In this document: piece after piece, positions 1-4,172 of the stretch
Position numbering within the stretch: the stretch's first letter is position 1
How the letters are laid out: each line of letters opens with the position of its first letter
Assembly: GCA_900548085.1 (NCBI GenBank)
Contig: URJF01000098.1
Span: 1-5,545, forward strand
From: an uncultured Oscillospiraceae bacterium
GTDB taxonomy: Bacteria; Bacillota; Clostridia; Oscillospirales; Acutalibacteraceae
DNA length: 5,545 bases
Direction of reading: 5' to 3'
The notes under the pieces: model-generated
Seen by the model: only the letters and a program-made list of their open reading frames with translations
The model's database searches: none
What the model was told of the DNA's origin: nothing
Translations under genes and position numbers: made by a program

Positions 1-701
1 ATAAGGATATTACTCCTGCCACTCTTAAGAATCTCAGCTATGCTATCGCTACCGCTGACGAAAAGAATGGCAAAAAATATTCAGGTCTCGATTGGCTCTA
101 TGCTAAGTCAAGAAAAGCCGGCGACATTAAGCAGTATTCTACTACTGTAGTATATGTTCTTAAGCCTGTATATTTCTCTAACCAAAAGACTGTTAATGTG
201 AGACACATTCTCATCAAGCCTGCGACAAGCTCAAGTTCAAGCAGAACTTCTTCTACCTCCGATGCTACTACCGCTACATCTAAGCAGTGGAAAGCAGCCC
301 AAAAGAAGGCAGACAAGATTCTCAAAGAATTTAACGACGGCAAAAAGACAGAAGAAGCTTTTGCGGATTTGGCAAAAGAAAATTCAGAGGACAGCAATAA
401 GGACGACGGCGGTCTTTACGAAAATGTTACTCCTCATCAAATGGTGAACACATTTGACGCTTGGTGCTTCGACAGTTCCAGAAAAGCAGGCGACACCGCT
501 ATAGTTCAGACCAAGTACGGCTATCATATTATGTACTTCTCCGGCTACGGTGACCTTAAGGTTTGGGAGTACACCGCTCAACAGTCCCTTGCATCAAAGG
601 ACGGCAAAGATACCCAAAAAGAGCTTGAGGACTCATATAAGATTAAGACAAATTGGCTCGGCTCTCGTTTCTTCGAAAAAGATACTGATATCGATTCATA
701 A
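1..701 (+). CDS. Parvulin-type peptidyl-prolyl cis-trans isomerase, C-terminal part (5' end outside window)
   Basis: The first complete codon is at position 3, and 232 residues are visible before TAA at 699-701; the start lies upstream. A PpiC/rotamase (parvulin) domain is seen at about residues 66-180: RHILI (67-71), FADLA (120-124), NSED (127-130), DGGLYENV (135-142), and TKYGYHIMYF (170-179), which matches the family's closing strand. Between RHILI and the helical part lies a Ser/Thr-rich insert (about 74-94). Residues 29-59 look like the end of a second, degenerate parvulin module, since W-x4-SRKAGD occurs at 31-41 and again at 154-164. In Gram-positives such proteins (PrsA-like foldases) are usually membrane-anchored lipoproteins that help exported proteins fold outside the cell. 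The signal peptide would be upstream, so location is inferred. Family assignment is secure; the exact orthologue is not. Confidence 0.9.
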   Translation, partial: KDITPATLKNLSYAIATADEKNGKKYSGLDWLYAKSRKAGDIKQYSTTVVYVLKPVYFSNQKTVNVRHILIKPATSSSSSRTSSTSDATTATSKQWKAAQKKADKILKEFNDGKKTEEAFADLAKENSEDSNKDDGGLYENVTPHQMVNTFDAWCFDSSRKAGDTAIVQTKYGYHIMYFSGYGDLKVWEYTAQQSLASKDGKDTQKELEDSYKIKTNWLGSRFFEKDTDIDS

Positions 702-710
702 CATATTATT

Positions 711-746
711 CTTAGAGGTCGCCGACAGGTGACCTCTTGAGTCTTT
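711..746 (+). terminator. Strong hairpin after the isomerase gene, probable terminator or attenuator
   Basis: AGAGGTCGCC (714-723) pairs with GGTGACCTCT (728-737) around a GACA tetraloop, giving 10 base pairs with one G-U. The stem can be lengthened outward (711-713 with 739-741) past a single bulged T. The following T-tract (TCTTTA, 742-747) is short, so termination may be partial. The next gene's ribosome binding site starts only 10 bases further on and no promoter is seen between, which fits partial read-through. Confidence 0.55.
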
Positions 747-755
747 ATGCGGTAC

Positions 756-761
756 AGGAGG
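756..761 (+). promoter_or_regulatory. Ribosome binding site that decides the start of the coiled-coil gene
   Basis: A perfect AGGAGG lies 6 bases before the ATG at 768. A longer reading from ATG 747 would place this site inside the gene, so 768 is preferred. Confidence 0.85.
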
Positions 762-767
762 TTGTAT

Positions 768-995
768 ATGCAGCTTACACCCAAAAGTAAAGAAGTTGAA
801 CAGCTAAAAAAAGAGAACGCGCGACTCATGGCAGCACTCAACGAGGCAGAGTTTGAGTGCCAACGACTGACTATTATGAACTCAAATTTGGAAACTCAGC
901 TAAAAGAGTCCAATCGTGAGTTAGAAAAAAATATCTCAGTACTTCAGTCACTAAAAGCCGAAATCGGCGCCCTCGTCGACAGCCTAAAAAAATAA
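768..995 (+). CDS. Small coiled-coil protein of unknown function, 75 aa
   Basis: I do not recognise a named family. The protein starts MQLTPKSKEV and is almost wholly a predicted coiled coil: hydrophobic residues, mainly leucine, recur with heptad spacing from about residue 10 to the end (for example LKKENARL, NSNLETQL, NRELEKNI, LKAEIGAL), without proline after residue 5. It has no signal peptide or membrane segment, so it is probably cytoplasmic and oligomeric. Size and composition recall small coiled-coil division or scaffold proteins such as ZapB or SlyX, but this is only general resemblance. It lies 66 bases after the isomerase gene on the same strand, with a hairpin between, and has its own strong terminator. 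The start at 768 is set by AGGAGG; an in-frame ATG at 747 lies upstream of that site and was not used. Confidence 0.78.
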   Translation: MQLTPKSKEVEQLKKENARLMAALNEAEFECQRLTIMNSNLETQLKESNRELEKNISVLQSLKAEIGALVDSLKK

Positions 996-1024
996 AAACG
1001 CATTGAGCCATCAATGCGTTTTTT
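995..1024 (+). terminator. Rho-independent terminator of the coiled-coil gene
   Basis: AACGCATTGA (997-1006) pairs perfectly with TCAATGCGTT (1011-1020) around a GCCA loop and runs into six T residues (1019-1024). It begins right at the stop codon. An A-run on the upstream side gives it weak two-way character. Confidence 0.93.
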
Positions 1025-1041
1025 CTGTGCTAAAGAATAAC

Positions 1042-1078
1042 AAAAGCCGACCAATACTTATGTATCGGTCGGCTTTTT
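1042..1078 (-). terminator. Two-way terminator between the convergent coiled-coil and rpmA transcripts
   Basis: AAAAGCCGACC (1042-1052) pairs with GGTCGGCTTTT (1067-1077). After one mismatch the stem continues with ATAC/GTAT (1054-1057 with 1062-1065) around a TTAT loop. Read on the minus strand it ends in a T-run and would stop the rplU-prp-rpmA transcript. On the plus strand it also ends in five T residues and would back up the 995-1024 terminator. The 88 bases between it and the rpmA stop codon show nothing further. Confidence 0.88.
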
Positions 1079-1166
1079 AACAGTGCAATGACGAAGCTCA
1101 GGAAGCTCAATCAATTACTTCCTTATGCATCCGTGCCAAATTGCAAAACCTTTTAGTTGTTGTTGA

Positions 1167-1451
1167 TTACTGCTCAACAGGGTAAACAGAAACTTTTTTT
1201 CTGTCCTTGCCCATCTTTTCGAACTTAACTGTTCCGTCAACAAGTGCGAAAAGAGTATCGTCCTTGCCGATACCTACGTTGGTACCCGGATGGATGTGAG
1301 TTCCTCTCTGACGATAGAGAATGTTGCCTGCCAATACGAACTGACCGTCAGCTCTCTTAGCACCGAGACGCTTTGACTCGCTGTCTCTGCCGTTCTTGGT
1401 AGAACCCATACCTTTTTTATGAGCAAAAAGTTGTAAATCAAGCTTGAGCAT
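1167..1451 (-). CDS. rpmA: Large ribosomal subunit protein bL27 with cleavable N-terminal extension
   Basis: This 94-residue protein is full length for Firmicutes L27. It has the family core STKNGRDSESKRLGAKRADGQ and GNILYRQRGTHIHPGTNVGIG. L27's N-terminus reaches towards the peptidyl-transferase centre of the 50S subunit. The protein begins MLKLDLQLF before AHKKG, the extension that, from work on Staphylococcus aureus, is removed by the protease Prp after Phe9 to expose the functional N-terminus. The gene for that protease is directly upstream, 3 bases away. The ribosome binding site GGAGGTG (minus strand, 1458-1464) lies inside the last codons of prp, so translation of the two is probably linked. 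It is the last gene of the rplU operon and is followed by the 1042-1078 terminator. Confidence 0.98.
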   Translation of the reverse strand: MLKLDLQLFAHKKGMGSTKNGRDSESKRLGAKRADGQFVLAGNILYRQRGTHIHPGTNVGIGKDDTLFALVDGTVKFEKMGKDRKKVSVYPVEQ

Positions 1452-1454
1452 TTG

Positions 1455-1769
1455 TTACACCTCCGAAATGGTTACTTTTAAGTTGTCGGGGTATTCCTTT
1501 TGGAGCTCATTCATGTGAAAGAGCAGTCCTCTCAGAATATCCTGAGCCGGTGTCGGTGAGCCTTTTATTTGCAAACGCATATATCCGTCTGTGCTCGCTG
1601 CATCCGCCTCTAACTTAATTACATCTGTAATTGTGTTAGCCGTCATAAAGCACGCACTTGATACAAATGCGCACAGTATGTCGTCGCCGGATTCGACGAG
1701 TCCCGAATGACCTTTGCATACGAAACCTGTGATTTCGCCGCTCACTTCTGAAAATTCAATTCTTATCAT
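1455..1769 (-). CDS. prp: Ribosomal-processing cysteine protease Prp (YsxB family)
   Basis: Prp is a small cysteine protease that cuts the N-terminal extension off L27, a step shown to be essential in Staphylococcus aureus. The 104-residue length fits the family. The catalytic pair is visible as His21 in KGHSG and Cys33 in GDDILCAFVS, with the family's spacing of 12 residues, and the region GSPTPAQDILRGL in the C-terminal half is also of family type. Its ATG (1767-1769) overlaps the rplU stop codon by one base (TAATG). Only a weak AAGG precedes it, which suggests translational coupling to rplU and an output lower than the ribosomal proteins. Placement between L21 and L27 puts protease and substrate in one transcript. 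Confidence 0.95.
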   Translation of the reverse strand: MIRIEFSEVSGEITGFVCKGHSGLVESGDDILCAFVSSACFMTANTITDVIKLEADAASTDGYMRLQIKGSPTPAQDILRGLLFHMNELQKEYPDNLKVTISEV

Positions 1770-2077
1770 TATGCCTTGATAGAGGTAATCTCAACCTTAG
1801 TGTATGGCTGACGATGACCCATCTTGCGCTTTTCGTTCTTCTTTGGCTTGTAGGTGAAAACTGTGATTTTCTTGCCCTTGCCGTTCTTAAGAACCTTAGC
1901 CTTTACAGCAGATTTAGCACAATCCTTGCCTGCCTTGAAGCCTTTTTCGTTGCTTACTGCAAGAACTTCGTCAAAGGTGATTTCGCTGTCAGCTTCTGCG
2001 TCGAGCTTCTCGATATAGAGAACATCGCCTTCGGATACCTTGTACTGCTTTCCGCCTGTTACGATTACTGCGTACAT
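1769..2077 (-). CDS. rplU: Large ribosomal subunit protein bL21
   Basis: This 102-residue protein is full length for L21 and shows its hallmarks: MYAVIVTGGKQYKV at the N-terminus, then GDVLYIEKL, and the basic C-terminal stretch TYKPKKNEKRKMGHRQPYTKVEI that binds 23S rRNA. L21 binds 23S rRNA in the 50S subunit. The ribosome binding site AAGGAG (minus strand, 2086-2091) is 8 bases before the ATG. It is the first gene of the rplU-prp-rpmA operon, expressed from a consensus promoter at 2160-2187 and a leader of about 75 nt that may be autoregulatory. Its stop codon shares a base with the prp start. Confidence 0.98.
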   Translation of the reverse strand: MYAVIVTGGKQYKVSEGDVLYIEKLDAEADSEITFDEVLAVSNEKGFKAGKDCAKSAVKAKVLKNGKGKKITVFTYKPKKNEKRKMGHRQPYTKVEITSIKA

Positions 2078-2153
2078 AGTCTTTTCTCCTTATCCAAGTC
2101 TCGCTACGATAGGCGCATACCTGTGTATGTCTTAGGTGCCCATAATATGCGGC
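2078..2153 (-). promoter_or_regulatory. Structured 5' leader of rplU, candidate L21 leader
   Basis: Firmicute rplU operons often carry a conserved 'L21 leader' RNA (an Rfam family) thought to allow autoregulation. Here about 75 nt separate the predicted transcript start from the rplU ATG. A hairpin CATAC/GTATG with a four-base loop (2116-2129) is visible, flanked by GGC (2112-2114) and GCC (2138-2140) that can lengthen it past internal loops. No T-tract follows, so a translational rather than a termination mechanism is more likely. Assignment rests on position and size; I could not run a covariance model. Confidence 0.55.
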
Positions 2154-2159
2154 TTAATG

Positions 2160-2187
2160 ATTATACCATATATATGTCATTTGTCAA
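2160..2187 (-). promoter_or_regulatory. Sigma-A promoter of the rplU-prp-rpmA operon
   Basis: On the minus strand, TTGACA (2182-2187) and TATAAT (2160-2165) both match the consensus perfectly, with a 16-bp spacer. The start point should be near 2153. The -35 element begins only three bases after the stop codon of the XRE gene, so read-through from that gene could also feed the operon; no terminator lies between. Confidence 0.92.
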
Positions 2188-2190
2188 GGA

Positions 2191-2403
2191 TTATTTGCTG
2201 ATTTTCGGATTGTTTGTTCTGCCGAGTATATAGTCCGTAGACACATCATAGTAGTCGGCGAGTGTTATGAGTATTGATGTAGGTATATCTCTTTGACCTA
2301 ATTCGTAGTTAGAGTAAACTTGTTGAGAGCAGTTTAGTACCTTGGCTATCTGTGTTTGTTTTAAATCGTTGTCTTCTCTTAAATCTCGTATTCTTTGAAA
2401 CAT
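2191..2403 (-). CDS. Small XRE-family (Cro/CI-type) DNA-binding regulator, 70 aa
   Basis: The protein is a single helix-turn-helix domain with no effector domain. LKQTQIAKVLNCSQQVYSNYELGQRDIP (about residues 14-41) is the helix-turn-helix core, and ILITLADYYDVSTDYILGRTN (about 44-64) is the characteristic closing helix pair. Such proteins bind palindromic operators as dimers, usually as repressors. The ATG at 2401-2403 is preceded at 5 bases by GGTGAT, a moderate ribosome binding site, and a TATAAT (2422-2427) lies on the minus strand without a well-spaced -35. It is divergent from the lipoprotein gene, whose promoter holds a perfect inverted repeat, its likely target. It runs in the same direction as rplU, ending just before that operon's promoter. 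Codons are more AT-rich than in the ribosomal genes. Specific function is unknown. Confidence 0.92.
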   Translation of the reverse strand: MFQRIRDLREDNDLKQTQIAKVLNCSQQVYSNYELGQRDIPTSILITLADYYDVSTDYILGRTNNPKISK

Positions 2404-2421
2404 ATTGTATCACCAAAATTT

Positions 2422-2427
2422 ATTATA
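2422..2427 (-). promoter_or_regulatory. Likely -10 element of the XRE regulator gene
   Basis: A perfect TATAAT on the minus strand lies 18 bases before the ATG. The nearest -35-like hexamer, TTGTCA, is 21 bases upstream, too far for a good promoter, so the gene may be weakly expressed or need an activator. The start point would leave a very short leader. Confidence 0.45.
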
Positions 2428-2447
2428 TGTTACTGCAAATTGTTGTA

Positions 2448-2476
2448 TTGACAAATACCGCAAAATGCGGTATAAT
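2448..2476 (+). promoter_or_regulatory. Sigma-A promoter of the lipoprotein gene
   Basis: TTGACA (2448-2453) and TATAAT (2471-2476) are both perfect and are separated by the optimal 17 bp. The transcript should begin near 2483, giving a leader of about 30 nt. A promoter this strong in front of a non-housekeeping gene suggests repression, which fits the inverted repeat lying inside it. Confidence 0.92.
2455..2473. promoter_or_regulatory. Candidate operator: perfect 8-bp inverted repeat in the promoter spacer
   Basis: ATACCGCA (2455-2462) and TGCGGTAT (2466-2473) are perfect inverted arms around AAA. The repeat fills most of the spacer and covers the first half of the -10 element, so a bound dimer would block RNA polymerase. 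Size and symmetry suit a Cro/CI-type dimer, and the XRE gene next door is the natural candidate. It is not followed by a T-tract and lies upstream of the predicted start, so it is not a terminator. Confidence 0.75.
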
Positions 2477-2511
2477 ATTTTTGCAAATTATTTTAGAAAG
2501 AAGAGAGTTTT

Positions 2512-3540
2512 ATGAAACTAAAAAAAATCATCAGTGTAATTACAGTAATTGCTGTAATAGCTACCGCCTTTATTGGTTGCGGAAAAGGTAAAAATCTTGA
2601 ATGGCCGACTTCCGGATTGGCTAAAGAATTACCAACACCTTTTTCAACGAAAGGTGAAATAACCGATGACAGTGCTGATCACTTTGCAGTTAAGTTATAT
2701 AAGGTCGAAAAAAGTGACTACGACTCTTATATTTCAGATGTAAAGAAAAAAGGATTTTCCACAGAACCAACCGAAGAAGGAGACAATTACTCTGCATTTA
2801 ATAAATCCGGCTACAAATTCGAAGGAAAGTTCAATGCCGATGATAAAGAAATGACGATAGAACTTTATGCCCCGAGAGGCAATGGAGAATTAGTTTGGCC
2901 ATCTTCCGGATTGGCGGAAATGTTACCTGAACCATATAGTTCTAAAGGCGAAATAAAAACAGATTCATCAGACAAATTTTTAGCATATGTCGGCGACACA
3001 ACCATGGAGGATTACGGATATTATGTTGAAGATTGTATAAATGAATACGGCTTTAAGGCGGATTATCAAAAAGAAAAGAAATCATTTTCGTCAAAGAACA
3101 AAAAAGGCTATTCTCTTACAGTGAAGTACGAAGGAGTTAATGTTATGTCGGTTGAGTTGGATGCCCCATTTGAGAATGAATCCGGAACAACAAGTACAAC
3201 TGCTCACAAGACTACTGAAAAAGCCAAAACAACTAAAAAAGATACTGCCTCAAAATCTAAAGATAAGTCTGATGAAGATTGGTCAAACGTTACACCTGAA
3301 TTTAAAGAAACGATGGATAAGTATGAAGAATTTTTTGATGAGTACATTGCTTTTATGAAAAAATATGAAAAGAGCAATAACACGGCAGCTATGATGAAAG
3401 AATATGCTAAATATATGAAAAAGTATTCCGAAGTCATGGAAAAGATAAACGAAATTGACCAAGACGAATTATCAGCTGACGATTTAGCTTACTATATATA
3501 TGTATGGGCACGAATCAGCGAAAAGCTCGAGAAAGTCTAA
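2512..3540 (+). CDS. Probable lipoprotein with two 91-residue repeats and a helical C-terminal domain
   Basis: I do not recognise a named function. Residues 1-23 form a lipoprotein-type signal: KLKK, a hydrophobic stretch, then FIGC with Cys23 as the probable lipidated residue (Phe at -3 is less usual than Leu). Residues 31-121 and 129-219 are tandem repeats of equal length, each opening with WP[TS]SGLA..LP.P[FY]S.KGEI and closing with EL[YD]AP. A Ser/Thr/Lys-rich linker (about 222-256) leads to a charged helical domain (258-342) rich in Tyr, Lys and Glu, with motifs such as YEEFFDEYIAFMKKYEK. From memory this tail resembles a domain of unknown function (possibly DUF6591) found at the end of Gram-positive lipoproteins; I could not check this. 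The protein is probably anchored to the outer face of the membrane. The start at 2512 follows AAGAGAG. It is divergent from an XRE repressor, with an operator-like palindrome in its promoter. Codons favour AAA and GAA, unlike neighbouring rpsO and pnp. Confidence 0.85.
   Translation: MKLKKIISVITVIAVIATAFIGCGKGKNLEWPTSGLAKELPTPFSTKGEITDDSADHFAVKLYKVEKSDYDSYISDVKKKGFSTEPTEEGDNYSAFNKSGYKFEGKFNADDKEMTIELYAPRGNGELVWPSSGLAEMLPEPYSSKGEIKTDSSDKFLAYVGDTTMEDYGYYVEDCINEYGFKADYQKEKKSFSSKNKKGYSLTVKYEGVNVMSVELDAPFENESGTTSTTAHKTTEKAKTTKKDTASKSKDKSDEDWSNVTPEFKETMDKYEEFFDEYIAFMKKYEKSNNTAAMMKEYAKYMKKYSEVMEKINEIDQDELSADDLAYYIYVWARISEKLEKV
2602..3168 (+). repeat. Tandem protein-level repeat inside the lipoprotein gene
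   Basis: Codons for residues 31-121 (2602-2874) and 129-219 (2896-3168) encode two copies of one domain, each 91 residues and separated by seven. The opening is best conserved, including the DNA (CTTCCGGATTGGC occurs in both copies). The middle is diverged, with a shared K-[SK]-GY-[KS] near the end of each copy. This points to an old internal duplication. Confidence 0.8.
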
Positions 3541-3563
3541 GTTTTTGTAATAATAAAAAATAC

Positions 3564-3592
3564 TTTACTTTTGTATGCGATTGTGTTATAAT
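3564..3592 (+). promoter_or_regulatory. Promoter of rpsO
   Basis: A perfect TATAAT (3587-3592) preceded by TG at 3584-3585 forms an extended -10. At 17 bp upstream, TTTACT (3564-3569) matches four of six -35 positions. The start should fall near 3599. The promoter begins about 24 bases after the lipoprotein stop codon, and I see no terminator hairpin between them. Confidence 0.8.
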
Positions 3593-3599
3593 CTTTTTG

Positions 3600-3687
3600 C
3601 TTTGAACGGATTTCTCGGTTGCGGGTGCAAGCCCTACGGGTGTTCACCGTCCCGTTACTGCGATTTTCGCAATGCAAATATTTTTAT
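3600..3687 (+). promoter_or_regulatory. Structured 5' leader of rpsO, possible S15 autoregulatory element
   Basis: The transcript has about 100 nt of leader, GC-rich in an otherwise AT-rich intergenic region. Visible structure: GGGT/GCCC closed by a GCAA (GNRA) tetraloop (3623-3634); ACGGG (3636-3640) pairing with CCCGT (3651-3655); and TGCGA/TCGCA with a three-base loop (3659-3671). S15 represses its own synthesis by binding its mRNA leader in several bacteria, with structures that differ between lineages, so this leader is a natural candidate. Function is inferred from position and structure. Confidence 0.6.
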
Positions 3688-3698
3688 GAGGTGAAATT

Positions 3699-4001
3699 AT
3701 GACACAGGAAGAAAAGCAAGCAATTATCAAAGAATACGCTACTCACGAGGGCGACACAGGTTCTGCTCAGGTACAGGTTGCTGTTCTCACAAAGAGAATC
3801 AACGAGCTCACCGAGCACCTTAAGGTTCACAAGAAGGACCACCACTCCCGTCGTGGACTTCTTAAGATGGTAGGTCACAGAAGAAACCTTCTCGCTTATA
3901 TCTACAAGAAGGACGTTAACGAGTATCGTCAGCTTATCGCTAAGCTCGGTATCCGTAACACTCTTGAGCGTGGTATGGTCGAAGAGACTAACGAGGACTA
4001 A
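3699..4001 (+). CDS. rpsO: Small ribosomal subunit protein uS15, with a C-terminal extension
   Basis: S15 binds 16S rRNA early in assembly of the 30S subunit and contributes to a bridge with the 50S subunit. The hallmark regions are all present: THEGDTGSAQVQVAVLT (about residues 15-31), LTEHLKVHKKDHHSRRGLL and MVGHRRNLLAYI. The protein is 100 residues, compared with 88-89 for the usual bacterial form, because after KLGIR (ending at about 86), where S15 normally stops, it continues with 14 mainly acidic residues, NTLERGMVEETNED. The ribosome binding site GAGGTGA (3688-3694) lies 4 bases before the ATG. The gene has its own promoter and leader and is followed by a terminator, then pnp, the classic rpsO-pnp arrangement. 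Codon use (AAG, GAG, CTT, CGT) is that of a highly expressed gene. Confidence 0.98.
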   Translation: MTQEEKQAIIKEYATHEGDTGSAQVQVAVLTKRINELTEHLKVHKKDHHSRRGLLKMVGHRRNLLAYIYKKDVNEYRQLIAKLGIRNTLERGMVEETNED

Positions 4002-4009
4002 TTGTTTAC

Positions 4010-4044
4010 GGCAGGTGATTCCTACGGGCATCACTTGCCTTTTT
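4010..4044 (+). terminator. Rho-independent terminator after rpsO
   Basis: GGCAGGTGAT (4010-4019) pairs with ATCACTTGCC (4030-4039), 10 base pairs with one G-U, with a 10-base loop and five T residues (4040-4044). It starts 9 bases after the rpsO stop codon. I find no clear promoter between it and pnp, so pnp may depend on read-through. Confidence 0.88.
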
Positions 4045-4065
4045 GACTGTTAAAACCCGATATTC

Positions 4066-4142
4066 AAAGGGGGCCGAAAAATAGTAGTAAATTGAGAGCG
4101 TATCATTTTGTGCGCTTTGACTTTATTACTATTGCCTCCTTT
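4066..4142 (+). promoter_or_regulatory. Long imperfect hairpin in the pnp leader, candidate RNase III/PNPase control site
   Basis: Three stacked stems are visible. AAAGGGGGC (4066-4074) pairs with GCCTCCTTT (4134-4142), 9 pairs. After a five-base bulge on the 5' side, AATAGTAGTAAA (4080-4091) pairs with TTTATTACTATT (4122-4133), 12 pairs. After a 3x3 internal loop, AGAGCG (4095-4100) pairs with CGCTTT (4113-4118), 6 pairs, with a 12-base loop. Each stem has one G-U. About 27 pairs in all end 30 bases before the pnp ATG. No T-tract follows directly, so it is not a terminator. E. coli pnp has a long leader hairpin cut by RNase III and then used for PNPase autoregulation; equivalence here is inference. 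Confidence 0.75.
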
Positions 4143-4172
4143 TGATATAAATTAAAAGAAAGAGGTAAAATT

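Noticed and set aside
747..767. Earlier in-frame ATG for the coiled-coil gene
   Set aside because: It lies upstream of the perfect AGGAGG, which serves the ATG at 768, and has no ribosome binding site of its own.
1086..1125. GGAAG...CTTCC short inverted repeat and GAAGCTCA direct repeat downstream of rpmA
   Set aside because: Stem of only five pairs and repeat of eight bases; no T-tract and no sign of function beside the stronger terminator at 1042-1078.
1814..2233. Plus-strand open frame of 139 codons opposite rplU and its leader
   Set aside because: It is antisense to a certain rplU gene, crosses its promoter and leader, and has no convincing ribosome binding site. Low stop frequency here follows from the rplU codon use.
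2434..2489. Direct repeat TGCAAATT at 2434-2441 and 2482-2489 flanking the lipoprotein promoter
   Set aside because: Only 8 bases in AT-rich DNA, so chance is likely. It could be a second regulator site but nothing else supports it.
2352..2591. Plus-strand frame running across the XRE start and lipoprotein start
   Set aside because: It covers two opposing promoters and overlaps the lipoprotein signal sequence in another frame; it has no ribosome binding site of note.
4146..4151. TATAAA upstream of pnp as a -10 element
   Set aside because: No -35 hexamer lies at a proper distance (the nearest TTGACT is 23 bases away), and the start would fall at the ribosome binding site.
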